Notes: generated by a model not told the origin, from the sequence alone. A stretch of 64,000 nt of DNA from Rhizobium leguminosarum bv. viciae USDA 2370 (GCF_002008365.1 NZ_MRDL01000047.1:223274-287273), one strand, 5' to 3'; numbered from the stretch's first letter, positions 51,252-60,732 are shown. Program-made: numbers and translations.

Positions 51252-52088
51252 TCACCTGCGCCGCAGCTGCGCCGAACGCTGGAATTCGGCCGGAGTCTGC
51301 CCGAAGGACTGCTTGAAGGAAGCGCTGAAATGGCTGTGGCTGGAAAAGCCGAGATCGAGACCGAGCGCGGTCAGATCCTCATACTGGCCGAGCAGATCGA
51401 GTGCACGGGCAAGCCGCAGCCGCAATTGGTAGCGGTAAAGTGGCGTCGCCTCGACCTGTTGGAAGACTTGGGTGAGGTAAACCGGCGAGACGCCCACTTC
51501 TGAGGCGATTTCTGAAAGTGTCCAGCGCCGCGCGAGATCGGAGGAAAGCACCAGCTTTGCCCGGTCGACGAGTTTCTGCCGGCCGGCGCTGGCGCCCGCC
51601 GCATGCGATGTGCGCTCGCCGAGCGAGCGGCGCACCAGCGTCAGCGCCAATATTTCGGCCTCCAGCGTCTCGGCGACGTTGCGCCGCAAACCATGACGCA
51701 GGAGCGCGACCAGCGCCTGCGCGCGTGGATCGATCCGCCGGCGCTGGCGGCGGAAGGAAAAGACCTCGCCGGGCTGCGCCTGCTCCTTCGGCGTAAGCTC
51801 TTCGAGCATGGTCTGGTCGATCGCCAAATCGATGCAGGCGTCGCCACCCTCGATAGGGTGGCTGATTCGATATCCCTGGCCGGCATTGAAGAACAGGACC
51901 TGATTGGCTTCGGCCACCGTATCATTGCGGCCGACATGCCGCATGAAGACGCCGCGATAGGGATAGACGAGGCTCGTCCTGTGGGCGCATTCCTCGTCGC
52001 TCCTGTGGCGGCATTCGCCATTGCAGACGATGTCACGAATGGTGACCGTCTTCGTTTTCAGAAGCGGTGCCGTTGAGAACTGCGACAT
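51252..52088 (-). CDS. AraC-family transcriptional regulator
   Basis: A 278-residue regulator. The N-terminal cupin-like part has FMRHVGRNDTVAEANQVLFF, with a cysteine-rich entry (DIVCNGECRHRSDEECAH). The C-terminal double HTH (RRWTLSEIASEVGVSPVYLT, LTALGLDLGFSSHSHFSASF, ending KQSFGQTPAEFQRS) is typical of AraC/XylS. Target unknown. Confidence 0.9.
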   Translation of the reverse strand: MSQFSTAPLLKTKTVTIRDIVCNGECRHRSDEECAHRTSLVYPYRGVFMRHVGRNDTVAEANQVLFFNAGQGYRISHPIEGGDACIDLAIDQTMLEELTPKEQAQPGEVFSFRRQRRRIDPRAQALVALLRHGLRRNVAETLEAEILALTLVRRSLGERTSHAAGASAGRQKLVDRAKLVLSSDLARRWTLSEIASEVGVSPVYLTQVFQQVEATPLYRYQLRLRLARALDLLGQYEDLTALGLDLGFSSHSHFSASFKQSFGQTPAEFQRSAQLRRR

Positions 52089-52139
52089 TGCATATTCCGT
52101 ATCAGACTGGCCAGAACCGACAGTACTTATAACAGCACT

Positions 52140-52367
52140 TTAGTAACGGCTGTAGACATGAACATCGCTTTCCGTCTGCCCCCTGGAAAGGCCGATATCC
52201 TTCAGCTGTTCGTCGGAAAGCTCCATCAACGCATTCAGGTTGCGTCGTTCGTTTATTTTGCGCGCCAGCCAGCGGGCTGCCGTGATGACTGCAAGAAGCA
52301 AGCCGGGTCGGATATGACGCGAAGAGCGAATATTCCGGGCCGGTATCGTGAAATTCGAGCTGTACAT
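52140..52367 (-). CDS. DUF1127-family small protein
   Basis: A 75-residue protein ending in the DUF1127 signature LNALMELSDEQLKDIGLSRG, preceded by a basic amphipathic helix (AVITAARWLARKINERR). GGAGGATCACC precedes ATG 52367. In alphaproteobacteria such proteins have been linked to RNA metabolism and phosphate or carbon stress, but the role of this copy is unknown. Confidence 0.9.
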   Translation of the reverse strand: MYSSNFTIPARNIRSSRHIRPGLLLAVITAARWLARKINERRNLNALMELSDEQLKDIGLSRGQTESDVHVYSRY

Positions 52368-52456
52368 GGTGATCCTCCATCCGTGTTTGGATGGAGGCAG
52401 TGAACCATCAGCGGCAGTTTCGCGCTGTCAGATTATTTAGCGATCTGAGGACGCCT

Positions 52457-53254
52457 TCACGCCTTCAGCAGCCACTCATGCTCGGCGGCATTGTGGAATT
52501 TCCAGATCCGCTGCGGGCCGGCCATGACGTTGAGGTAATAGAGATCATAGCCATGGCAGGCAGCGCAGGGGTGGTAGCCCTTCGGCACCAGCGTCACATC
52601 GCCGTCCTCGATCGCCATCGCTTCGTCGAGCGAGCGGTCGTCGGTGTAGACGCGCTGGAAGCCGAACCCCTGCGGCGGGTTGAGGCGATGGTAATAGGTC
52701 TCTTCCAGGAAGCTTTCGTTCGGCAGGTCGTCCTGGTCGTGCTTGTGCGGCGGATAGGAGGAGGTGTGGCCGCCTGGCGTGATCACCTCGACGACGAGCA
52801 GCGAATGCGCCGAGCTGTCGTCTTCCGGCATGATATTGTTGACATAGCGCACGTTCGTGCCCTTGCCGCGCGTCACCTGCGGATGCGTGCCGGGCGGGAT
52901 TGCCTTTGCCTGATAGGTACCGCCGCCGGGCGCCGAGCAGACGGCGAGTTCCAGGTCGGTCTCCGCCGTCACCGACCACGTCGATTCCATCGGGATGTAG
53001 AGCGCATGCGGCGCACCATCGAACGGGCTCATGCGACCGCCGAGCGTGCCGAAATCCTTGGTGCCGGCAGATGCCTTGCCCTTGCCGGTTACCCAGACGA
53101 GGCAGACTTCGCGATCGCCCGTCTCTCCCGAAACGGTCTCGCCCGGCTTCATCCGATGCAGATCGAAGCCGACATAGGTCCATCCGGCATTTTCCGGAGT
53201 GACATGCGTGACACGGCCGCGCGTGCCGGACGGTTTCACCTTGAGATTTGGCAT
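52457..53254 (-). CDS. iolB: 5-deoxy-glucuronate isomerase IolB
   Basis: A 265-residue bicupin that isomerises 5-deoxy-glucuronate to 2-deoxy-5-keto-gluconate in myo-inositol catabolism. Metal-binding residues are seen in SSYPPHKHDQDDLP and EETYYHRL, and the C-terminal DVTLVPKGYHPCAACHGYDL is conserved. Last gene of the iolRCDEB unit, separated from iolE by a palindromic repeat. Confidence 0.96.
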   Translation of the reverse strand: MPNLKVKPSGTRGRVTHVTPENAGWTYVGFDLHRMKPGETVSGETGDREVCLVWVTGKGKASAGTKDFGTLGGRMSPFDGAPHALYIPMESTWSVTAETDLELAVCSAPGGGTYQAKAIPPGTHPQVTRGKGTNVRYVNNIMPEDDSSAHSLLVVEVITPGGHTSSYPPHKHDQDDLPNESFLEETYYHRLNPPQGFGFQRVYTDDRSLDEAMAIEDGDVTLVPKGYHPCAACHGYDLYYLNVMAGPQRIWKFHNAAEHEWLLKA

Positions 53255-53287
53255 TGGTGTTTTCCTCGTAAGTTGGCGGGTGCGGCT

Positions 53288-53400
53288 CCCTCATCCGGCT
53301 GCCGCCACCTTTCTCCCCGAGGGGAGAAGCGACATGCCGCGCCCTTTCCGTTCCTCTTCTCCCCACCGGGGAGAAGCTGCCCGGAGGGCGGATGAGAGGG
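53288..53400. repeat. Palindromic intergenic repeat between iolE and iolB
   Basis: Outer arms CCCTCATCCG and CGGATGAGAGGG enclose two perfect hairpins: TTCTCCCC-GA-GGGGAGAA near 53311 and CTTCTCCCC-AC-CGGGGAGAAG near 53356. The order resembles a rhizobial dispersed repeat and can fold as a long RNA stem in the iol transcript. Confidence 0.75.
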
Positions 53401-53463
53401 CTTCTTGCTCCAGCGGTCCGGAAAGGCGAGCCCCTTGTGGGAGGACGCCCGGACAACCAGGCT

Positions 53464-54384
53464 TTACGACCCCTTGGGGAAGCCTTCCGTTTCCACGGTA
53501 TAGCCAGCAGCCGTCATGACGCGCATCAACTCGGCGTGACCGATCTCGGCCATTTTCTGCGGAGGGGCCTTGCGCGGATCCTGTTCGGCCTCGACGACGA
53601 ACCAGCCTTCATAGCCGTGATCGGCCAGCCGCTGGACGATGGCACCGAAATCGAGCGAGCCGTCGCCCGGCACGGTGAAGGCGCCAAGTGCCACCGCATC
53701 GAGGAAGGACTGCCGGCTGCGGTCCAGCCCATCCACGACAGGCTTGCGGATATCCTTGACGTGAACATGGTTGATACGGGCGTGGTGGTTCTCGATGGCG
53801 CGCAACACGTCGCCGCCGGCAAAAGCAAGATGCCCGGCATCAAGCAGCAGCGGAATACCTTCGCCCGAGTAACGCATGAAGGCGTCGAGTTCCGGCTCGG
53901 TTTCGACGACGGCGGCCATGTGATGGTGATAGGAAAGCGGCATGCCCTGCTCGGCGCACCATTCCCCGAATTCCGTGACACGGCGCGCATAGGCCTTCAT
54001 CTCGTCATCGGAGAGGCGCGGCTTGGTCGCGAGCGGCTTGGAACGGTCGCCCTGGATCGAGCGGCCGACTTCGCCATAAACGATGCAAGGCGCATTGACC
54101 GCCTTGAACAGCGAGATCATCGGCGCGATGCGGTCCTTGTTGGCGGAAAGCTCCTCATTGACCAGCGTGCCGGAGAACCAGCCGCCGCATAGCGTCACGT
54201 CGGCGGCGCGCAGGATCGGGAGCATCTCTTCCGGATTGCTAGGGAAACGGCGGCCTTGCTCCATGCCGGTGAAACCGGCGCTGCGCGATTGCCGCAGGCA
54301 TTCCTCGAGGGACACATCGTCGCTAAGCTCAGGAAGATCGTCGTTCCACCACGCGATGGGCGACATGCCGAGTTTGGCCTTCAT
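53464..54384 (-). CDS. iolE: Inosose dehydratase IolE
   Basis: A 306-residue TIM-barrel enzyme that dehydrates 2-keto-myo-inositol. It has LGMSPIAWWNDDLPELSDDV at the N-terminus, the metal/active-site segments MPLSYHHHMAAVVE, LLLDAGHLAFAGGD and INHVHVKDIRK, and a Glu near VVEAEQDP. ATG 54384 is chosen because AAGGAG is seven bases upstream. Confidence 0.96.
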   Translation of the reverse strand: MKAKLGMSPIAWWNDDLPELSDDVSLEECLRQSRSAGFTGMEQGRRFPSNPEEMLPILRAADVTLCGGWFSGTLVNEELSANKDRIAPMISLFKAVNAPCIVYGEVGRSIQGDRSKPLATKPRLSDDEMKAYARRVTEFGEWCAEQGMPLSYHHHMAAVVETEPELDAFMRYSGEGIPLLLDAGHLAFAGGDVLRAIENHHARINHVHVKDIRKPVVDGLDRSRQSFLDAVALGAFTVPGDGSLDFGAIVQRLADHGYEGWFVVEAEQDPRKAPPQKMAEIGHAELMRVMTAAGYTVETEGFPKGS

Positions 54385-54448
54385 CAACATTCTCCTTAAA
54401 AGCATTGCGGAAGAGCGGCTCCGCTCTTCCGAAAAATGACGGCGATAA

Positions 54449-56299
54449 TTAGCCGATGCGCTGGGCGGCGCGTGCTTCGACGTAGCCCTTGCGCGCTTCG
54501 TTGACCTGTTCGCGCGAGCTGACCTCAGGCACCGCGACATCCCACCAGTGGCCGCCGGCCTCCGTGGTAACAAGCGGATCGGTGTCGATGACGAAGACCG
54601 AGGTCCGGTCGTTCTTCTTCGAGTCGGCGATCGCCTGCTCCAGCTCGGCGATCGAGGCGACCTTGACGGCGATGGCGCCCATGCTTTCGGCATGCGCCCG
54701 GAAATCGATCTCCGGCATCACCTCGTGATAGGAGTCCTTCAGCAGATTGTTAAAGTTGGCGCCGCCGGTTCCCATCTGCAGCCGGTTGATGCAACCATAA
54801 CCGCGATTGTCGAGCACGACGATATTGAGCTTGAGGCCAAGCATGACCGAGGTGGCAAGCTCGGAATTCATCATCATGTAGGAACCGTCGCCGACCATGA
54901 CGACGACATCCCGTTCAGGATGCGCCATCTTGGCGCCGAGCCCGCCGGCGATCTCGTAACCCATGCAGGAAAAGCCGTATTCCATGTGATAGCTGCCCGG
55001 CGCCGTCGCCGGCCAGAGCTTGTGCAATTCGCCGGGAAGGCCGCCCGCAGCGCAAAGCACCGTCGTATTCTCGCCGCCGAGCGTGCGAGCCACCGCGCCG
55101 ATCACTTGGGCATCGGAGGGCAGGGCGGCATTGGTCGTCGCCATCGCCTTGGCAGCGGCCTCCATCCAGACCTTCTTCTCCGCAGTCGCCTTCTCGGCGA
55201 GTGCGGCCGGCGCCTTCCAGCCCGAAAGCCCTGCCGAAAGCGCCTTCAACCCTTCGCGGGCGTCGGTCACCAGCGGATGGCTGTCGTGCTTCACTGCGTC
55301 ATAGGCGGCGATGTTGAGGCCGATCATCTTCAGGCTGTCGTTCTTGAACAGCGCCCAGGAGCCGGTGGTAAAATCCTGGCAGCGTGTGCCGACGGCAATG
55401 ACAAGATCCGTCTCTTCGGCGATCGCATTGGCCGCCGACGTGCCGGTGACGCCGACCGAGCCGAGTGCCAGCGGATGGGTCTCGTTGATCGCCGACTTGC
55501 CGGCCTGGGTGACGACGACGGGAACGCCATGCGCCTCGGCAAAGGCAGCAAGCTCCTTCGTCGCCTGCGAATAAAGCACGCCGCCGCCGGCAACGATCAC
55601 CGGCTTCTGCGACGCCTTGATCAGTGCGATGGCATTCGCCAGTTCGTCCGCATCCGGCTGCGGCCGGCGGGTCATCCAGACTTTTTCATCGAACAGGCTT
55701 TCCGGATAATCGTAGGCTTCTGCCTGGACGTCCTGGCAGAGCGACAATGTCACCGGGCCGCAATCGAGCGGGTCGGTCAGGACCTGCATGGCGCGCTTCA
55801 GCGCCGTAATGATCTGCTCGGGCCGGGTGATGCGGTCGAAATAGCGCGAAACCGAACGGAATGCATCATTGGCTGAAACCGTGCCGTCGCCGAAATCTTC
55901 GATCTGCTGCAGCACCGGATCCGGCGCGCGGTTGGCGAAGACATCGCCCGGCAGGAAGAGAACGGGAATACGATTGACATGCGCCACGCCGGCGGCCGTC
56001 ACCATGTTCAGCGCGCCGGGGCCGATCGAACTCGTGCAGGCCATGAAGCGCGTGCGGAAATTCGCCTTGGCATAGGCGATCGCGGCATGCGCCATGCCCT
56101 GTTCATTGTGGGCGCGATAGGTCGTCAATTCGCCGCGCACCTGATAGAGCGCCTCGCCGATGCCGGCGACGTTGCCGTGACCGAAGATCGCCCAGACGCC
56201 ACCGAAGATCGGCACCTTTTTGCCGTCGACGATCGTCATCTGTACTTTCAGGAAATGCGCGACGGCCTGCGCCATCGTCAACCGTATCGTCTTGCCCAT
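54449..56299 (-). CDS. iolD: 3D-(3,5/4)-trihydroxycyclohexane-1,2-dione hydrolase IolD
   Basis: A 616-residue ThDP-dependent enzyme opening the inositol ring product. It has YRAHNEQGMAHAAIAYAKAN with the catalytic Glu, the central domain FVxxGGG-like VIVAGGGVLYSQA, and the ThDP motif MVGDGSYMMMNSELATSVML followed by NNLL. CGGGAGGACCCG precedes ATG 56299. A palindromic repeat lies between it and iolC. Confidence 0.96.
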   Translation of the reverse strand: MGKTIRLTMAQAVAHFLKVQMTIVDGKKVPIFGGVWAIFGHGNVAGIGEALYQVRGELTTYRAHNEQGMAHAAIAYAKANFRTRFMACTSSIGPGALNMVTAAGVAHVNRIPVLFLPGDVFANRAPDPVLQQIEDFGDGTVSANDAFRSVSRYFDRITRPEQIITALKRAMQVLTDPLDCGPVTLSLCQDVQAEAYDYPESLFDEKVWMTRRPQPDADELANAIALIKASQKPVIVAGGGVLYSQATKELAAFAEAHGVPVVVTQAGKSAINETHPLALGSVGVTGTSAANAIAEETDLVIAVGTRCQDFTTGSWALFKNDSLKMIGLNIAAYDAVKHDSHPLVTDAREGLKALSAGLSGWKAPAALAEKATAEKKVWMEAAAKAMATTNAALPSDAQVIGAVARTLGGENTTVLCAAGGLPGELHKLWPATAPGSYHMEYGFSCMGYEIAGGLGAKMAHPERDVVVMVGDGSYMMMNSELATSVMLGLKLNIVVLDNRGYGCINRLQMGTGGANFNNLLKDSYHEVMPEIDFRAHAESMGAIAVKVASIAELEQAIADSKKNDRTSVFVIDTDPLVTTEAGGHWWDVAVPEVSSREQVNEARKGYVEARAAQRIG

Positions 56300-56335
56300 C
56301 GGGTCCTCCCGGACTTTTGACTCTCTATCTGTTTT

Positions 56336-56491
56336 CCCCTTCCCAACTCCTCTCCACAAGGGGAGGGGCTAACCTGCCGGGCTCTCTACATTCTCGCCGC
56401 AACGTCTTGTCCAAAAGGACGCTCGTTCACGGCGTGAGATAGTGCCCCAAGTTAAGTCCCTCCCACCTTATGGGGAGGAGTTGGGGAGGGG
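56336..56491. repeat. Palindromic intergenic repeat between iolC and iolD
   Basis: Outer arms CCCCTTCCCAACTCCTC (56336 on) and GAGGAGTTGGGGAGGGG (to 56491) pair at 16 of 17 positions. Inside are CCTCTCC-ACAA-GGGGAGG and CCTCCC...GGGGAGG. It is similar in style but different in sequence from the repeat at 53288-53400. Confidence 0.75.
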
Positions 56492-56505
56492 TCTCAATTC
56501 GGTTT

Positions 56506-58440
56506 CTACTGATGTCCGCGGGTCTTCAGCCACGCCTCCGTCAGTTGCCGGAAGCGACCGGCCATGTCGGCGATCGCCTCCTCGTCGTTCATTTCGCCCG
56601 AAAGCCAGGCGCGTGCCGGATCGGCAAAGATCGTTCGGCCGACGGCGAAACCCTTTACGGAGGGAGCCGCCAGCGTCGCCTCGAAGCAGGAGATCAGCTC
56701 GTCGGCGGGCGCCTCGAGCCCCAAGAGCACGATACCGCGGCACCATGGATCATTTTTGGCGATCACCGCATCGATCTTTTTCCAGGCTTCACGGGATGCC
56801 TGCGGCTCGAGCTTCCACCAGTCCGGCTTGATGCCGAGCGCATAGAGCTCCTCCAGCGCGGTCGCAATAGTATCGTCGGTGAGCGGCCCGTTCTTACCGG
56901 CGATGATCTCCACCAGCAGCTCGCGCCCGACTTTGCGGGCAGCCTCGAACAGCGTGCGCAGCTTCTCCTGCTGCTCCGTCTTCAATTCAGCCGGATCGTC
57001 GGGATGATAGAAGCACAGGCACTTGATGCAATGAGCGAGTGGCCATTCCACCAGCTGCGAGCCGATATCCTGGCTGAATTCGAAGCGCAGCGGCTTCGAG
57101 CCCGGCAATTCCACCGGCCGGCCGATCCAGGAGAAATTCTTCGTCGCCGCATCGAAGAAGGCGTCGCGGCCGAAACGTTCGTCGATCAGCATGCCGTAGC
57201 CGTCGCGGCCGTTCGAAACCCGCGCCGCTGCCGCGACTGCCAGCCGCTTGAAGGCGACGATCTTCTCGTGGCCGACGCCGAGTTCATCGGCGACGCTGAC
57301 GAGCTGCGAACGATGGTCGATCGCCAGTGCCATCAAAAGCGGGATTTCGCCGCGCCGGGTTGATGCCCAATGAATATGGTTCATCTCCTCGTCCTTGCGC
57401 AGCGCCCGATGTTTGCTGCCGGTCGTCAGGAAGAAGTCGAGTTCCGCCCAGGTCGGATATTCCGGCGAGCAGAGCAGTCGGGAGACCGCGAAGGCGCCGC
57501 AGGCATTGGCCCAGGTGGCGCAGGTCTTCAGAGGCTCGTCGCGCAGGAAGCCGCGCAGGAAGCCGGACATGAAGGCGTCGCCGGCGCCAAGTACGTTGAA
57601 GACTTCGATCGGGAAACCCTGGCCGATGATGCCGGCTTCAAGATCGTCGGCGATCGGCCCGTCATAGACGATGCAGCCCATGGCGCCGCGCTTGAGCACG
57701 ATCGTCGCCGGCGAAAGGCGGCGGATCTCCTTCAGCGCGCCGAGCACATCGTCGGCGCCGGACGCGATCAGGATTTCCTCTTCGGTGCCGACGATGAGAT
57801 CGCAATCCGGCAGCGTCTCCTTCATCTTCGAGGAGACCCGGTCGGATTTCACGTAGCGCTCGAAGCCTTCCGCATGGCCGGCAAGGCCCCAGAGATTCGG
57901 CCGGTAATCGATGTCGAAGATCACCTTGCGGCCGTTTGCCTTGGCGATTCGGATAGCCTTGCGCTGGGCGGCCTCGGTATTCGGCCGCGAGAAATGCGTG
58001 CCGGAAACGAGAACGGCGCGCGACGATCTGATGAAATCTTCGTCGATATCGCCTTCATCGAGCGCCATGTCGGCGCAGTCCGACCGATAGAAGATCATCG
58101 GCGACACGCCCTCTGCCTCGACCGCAAGCAGCACCAGCGCCGTCAGCCGCTCCTTGTCGGTGACGATGCCGTCTGTCGCCACACCTTCGCGCGCCGACTG
58201 CTCGCGGATGAAGCGTCCCATTTGTTCGTCGCCGACGCGGGTGATGAGGCCAGATTTGAGGCCGAGCCGTGCCGTGCCGATGGCGATATTGGCCGGGCAG
58301 CCGCCAACGGACTTGGCGAAGGAGCCGATATCCTCCAGCCGCGAACCGATCTGCTGGCCGTAAAGATCGACCGAGGAACGGCCGATGGTTATCACATCAA
58401 GCGCCGGCTCCGGCTGTGAACCCGGATTCGATTGTACCAT
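56506..58440 (-). CDS. iolC: Bifunctional 5-dehydro-2-deoxygluconokinase / DUF2090 (aldolase-like) protein IolC
   Basis: A 644-residue fusion. The N-terminal PfkB kinase (residues about 15-330) has VGGCPANIAIGTARLG and the catalytic NVLGAGDAFMSGFLRGF. The C-terminal DUF2090 domain (about 350-640) has LMALAIDHRSQLVSVADELG and WWKLEPQ. The kinase phosphorylates 2-deoxy-5-keto-gluconate; the second domain probably performs the aldolase step otherwise done by IolJ. First gene after iolR, with an IolR-type operator upstream. Confidence 0.95.
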   Translation of the reverse strand: MVQSNPGSQPEPALDVITIGRSSVDLYGQQIGSRLEDIGSFAKSVGGCPANIAIGTARLGLKSGLITRVGDEQMGRFIREQSAREGVATDGIVTDKERLTALVLLAVEAEGVSPMIFYRSDCADMALDEGDIDEDFIRSSRAVLVSGTHFSRPNTEAAQRKAIRIAKANGRKVIFDIDYRPNLWGLAGHAEGFERYVKSDRVSSKMKETLPDCDLIVGTEEEILIASGADDVLGALKEIRRLSPATIVLKRGAMGCIVYDGPIADDLEAGIIGQGFPIEVFNVLGAGDAFMSGFLRGFLRDEPLKTCATWANACGAFAVSRLLCSPEYPTWAELDFFLTTGSKHRALRKDEEMNHIHWASTRRGEIPLLMALAIDHRSQLVSVADELGVGHEKIVAFKRLAVAAAARVSNGRDGYGMLIDERFGRDAFFDAATKNFSWIGRPVELPGSKPLRFEFSQDIGSQLVEWPLAHCIKCLCFYHPDDPAELKTEQQEKLRTLFEAARKVGRELLVEIIAGKNGPLTDDTIATALEELYALGIKPDWWKLEPQASREAWKKIDAVIAKNDPWCRGIVLLGLEAPADELISCFEATLAAPSVKGFAVGRTIFADPARAWLSGEMNDEEAIADMAGRFRQLTEAWLKTRGHQ

Positions 58441-58525
58441 GATGTCCTCCCGCTAGATTTTGCGCGGCTTCCAGTGCCTGCGAATTTTCAATAATGAAAC
58501 ATTGGTTCCGATATTTTGTCAATTC

Positions 58526-58539
58526 GGAATGTTTATTCC
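58526..58539. promoter_or_regulatory. IolR-type operator upstream of iolC
   Basis: GGAA-TGTTTA-TTCC is an exact match to the GGAA-N6-TTCC palindrome that I recall being reported for rhizobial IolR. It overlaps the iolR stop codon and lies about 90 bp before iolC. Confidence 0.65.
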
Positions 58540-59408
58540 ATTTTGCCTTTTACAGGTTTCGACTGTTGATGCTTGCGCCGGCGCTCGGCAATTGCAACCG
58601 GCAGTGCCATGGTGAGCGCCATCGAGGCCGAAAGCGAGCGGAAGCCGGCGAAATCGGCTTCCGCCACCTCGAACCAGTGCGTGGCGCAGGCGGCAAGCGG
58701 CGAGAAGGCCGAATCGGTGATCGCGATGACGGGGACGCCGCGGTCGGCAAGCTCCTGGCTCTGGTTGAGGCTGTCGGCCGCGTAGGGCGAAAAGCTCGCC
58801 GCGATCGCCGCATCCTTCGGTGTTGCGAACTGCACCATCTCAGGGTCAACGCCGTTCGGCGAGGCGACGATCTGGTGGCGGATGTTGAGCTTGGAAAAAG
58901 CGTAGGTCATGTGCGCCGTCAGCGGATAGGAGCGCCGTTTGGCGATCAGATAGATCGTCTCGGCGTTAGCAAGGATATCCACGGCTTTGGTGAAAGTATC
59001 GCTCTGCACCGTCGCCGCCAGCCGATTGACCGACTGGTTTGCCGCGGCGATGAAGCCGGAGAGCAGATTGGCGTCCTCATCGTCGCCGCTCGATTGCTCC
59101 AGCGTAACGAGGCGCTCTTCGTAGCTTAGCGTCCGGTCGCGCAATCTTTCGCGAAAGATGCTCTGCAGGTCGGAAAACCCTCCATAACCCAGATGATGCG
59201 CCAGGCGCACCAGCGTCGAGGGCTGGACGTCGGAGGCGGCCGCGATGCTCGCCGTCGTGCCAAAGGCGATCTCGTCGGGATTGCCGAGGGCGAAGGCGGC
59301 GACCTGCGCCAGCCGCTTCGGCATGTTCGCCTTGCGCTCGATGATGGTACTGCGCAGGCTCTCGAAATCGCGCGGTACGCGCGCGTGCCTCTGGGGATCG
59401 TTATCCAT
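58533..59408 (-). CDS. iolR: RpiR-family repressor of inositol catabolism IolR
   Basis: A 291-residue regulator with an HTH_6 domain (NMPKRLAQVAAFALGNPDEI, SIAAASDVQPSTLVRLAHHL, GYGGFSDLQSIFRE) and a C-terminal SIS sugar-phosphate domain (ETIYLIAKRRSYPLTAHMTY, DRGVPVIAITDSAFS). It should repress iolCDEB and the divergent dehydrogenase until a phosphorylated intermediate binds the SIS domain. Position directly upstream of iolC supports the name. Confidence 0.93.
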   Translation of the reverse strand: MDNDPQRHARVPRDFESLRSTIIERKANMPKRLAQVAAFALGNPDEIAFGTTASIAAASDVQPSTLVRLAHHLGYGGFSDLQSIFRERLRDRTLSYEERLVTLEQSSGDDEDANLLSGFIAAANQSVNRLAATVQSDTFTKAVDILANAETIYLIAKRRSYPLTAHMTYAFSKLNIRHQIVASPNGVDPEMVQFATPKDAAIAASFSPYAADSLNQSQELADRGVPVIAITDSAFSPLAACATHWFEVAEADFAGFRSLSASMALTMALPVAIAERRRKHQQSKPVKGKME

Positions 59409-59426
59409 GCTTGCAGCTCGGGAGAT

Positions 59427-59583
59427 GAAACAAATATTCCATATTATTGAACATAAACGATTTCAAACGGCACGGCTAATTGTTTTTAATCCCCTGTAAT
59501 TGAAGGCTTTTGAACAGTTCCATTCGGGAATGGCGCAGAAATGCTTGTGAATAGGTCCCTTGTCAAAATGATCCAAATATTCC
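59427..59583. promoter_or_regulatory. Divergent iolR / dehydrogenase control region with IolR half-sites
   Basis: GAAA-CAAATA-TTCC (59427-59440) is one mismatch from GGAA-N6-TTCC. The same core CAAATATTCCA recurs at 59574-59584, close to the dehydrogenase start. TTCC-ATTCG-GGAA lies at about 59517-59530. The repetition suggests joint repression of both promoters. Confidence 0.5.
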
Positions 59584-59616
59584 AAAAATCCGCGCGCAGC
59601 TCTGGAGGAGACGGAA

Positions 59617-60732
59617 ATGAAGCCACTCGGCATCGGTTTGATCGGCACGGGTTATATGGGCAAGTGCCATGCGCTGGCGTGGAACGCGGTAAAGACGGTG
59701 TTCGGCGATGTCGAGCGTCCGCGTCTTGTGCATCTGGCCGAAGCCAATGCCGGGCTCGCTGAGACTCGTGCCGGTGAATTCGGTTTCGAGAAGGCGACGG
59801 CCGACTGGCGGGCGCTGATCGCCGACCCCGAGGTCGACGTCGTCTCCGTCACTACGCCCAATCAGTTCCACGCCGAGATGGCGATTGCTGCCCTTGAGGC
59901 CGGCAAGCATGTCTGGTGCGAAAAGCCGATGGCGCCGGCCTATGCCGATGCCGAGCGCATGCTGGAAACGGCGAAGCGATCCGGCAAGGTTGCCGCTCTT
60001 GGCTATAATTACATTCAGAATCCCGTCATGCGGCATATCAGGACGCTGATTGGCGAGGGCGCCATCGGCACGGTCAATCATATCCGCGTCGAGATGGACG
60101 AGGATTTCATGGCCGATCCCGATGTCTTCTTTTATTGGAAGAGCGAGCTTTCCGCCGGCTACGGCGCGCTCGACGATTTCGCCGTGCACCCGCTGTCGCT
60201 GCTCTGGTATCTCTTCGGCCATGTGGAGGCCGTCATAACGGATATGGTAAAACCCTATGCCGACCGCCCGCTGAGCGAGGGTGGTCGCCGTGCCGTCGAA
60301 AACCACGATGGCGCCAACGTGCTGATGCGGCTTGGCGGCGGCATCTCAGCCGTGTTGATGGCGAATCGCGCCGCCTGGGGTCGTAAGGGCCGCATCGCCA
60401 TGCAGATTTTCGGCTCGAAGGGCTCGATCGTCTACGATCAGGAGCGCATGAACGAATTCGAACTCTATCAGGCCGAGGGTCGCGGCTCCGAACAGGGTTT
60501 CCGCAAGATACTGGCGGCACCCGCTCATCGGCCTTATGATCGGTTCATTCCAGCGCCCGGCCATGGCCTCGGCTTCAACGATCTGAAGATCATCGAATGC
60601 CGCGAGCTGATCCGGGCAATTTCAGGCGGACCGTCGTCGATCGTGACATTCGAAGACGGTCTCAGGATAGAGAAGTCGGTACATGCCATGGCACAGTCCT
60701 TCCACGAGCGCCGCTGGATCGAGATCGCCTGA
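59617..60732 (+). CDS. Gfo/Idh/MocA-family dehydrogenase (probable inositol or sugar dehydrogenase)
   Basis: A 371-residue NAD(P)-dependent oxidoreductase. The Rossmann motif is IGLIGTGYMGKCHALAW, the catalytic Lys is in HVWCEKPMAP and the Asp/His pair is in LDDFAVHPLSLLWYLFG. Location divergent from iolR, with shared operator-like sites, suggests oxidation of myo- or scyllo-inositol feeding IolE. It is longer than classical IdhA (about 330 residues), so a scyllo-inositol dehydrogenase is a good alternative. GGAGGAGACGGAA precedes the ATG. Confidence 0.88.
   Translation: MKPLGIGLIGTGYMGKCHALAWNAVKTVFGDVERPRLVHLAEANAGLAETRAGEFGFEKATADWRALIADPEVDVVSVTTPNQFHAEMAIAALEAGKHVWCEKPMAPAYADAERMLETAKRSGKVAALGYNYIQNPVMRHIRTLIGEGAIGTVNHIRVEMDEDFMADPDVFFYWKSELSAGYGALDDFAVHPLSLLWYLFGHVEAVITDMVKPYADRPLSEGGRRAVENHDGANVLMRLGGGISAVLMANRAAWGRKGRIAMQIFGSKGSIVYDQERMNEFELYQAEGRGSEQGFRKILAAPAHRPYDRFIPAPGHGLGFNDLKIIECRELIRAISGGPSSIVTFEDGLRIEKSVHAMAQSFHERRWIEIA

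Noticed and set aside
54548..55876. 442-codon open frame on the plus strand opposite iolD
   Set aside because: Antisense frame in GC-rich coding DNA. Its composition is Arg/Gly/Asp-rich without domains, while iolD on the other strand is unmistakable.
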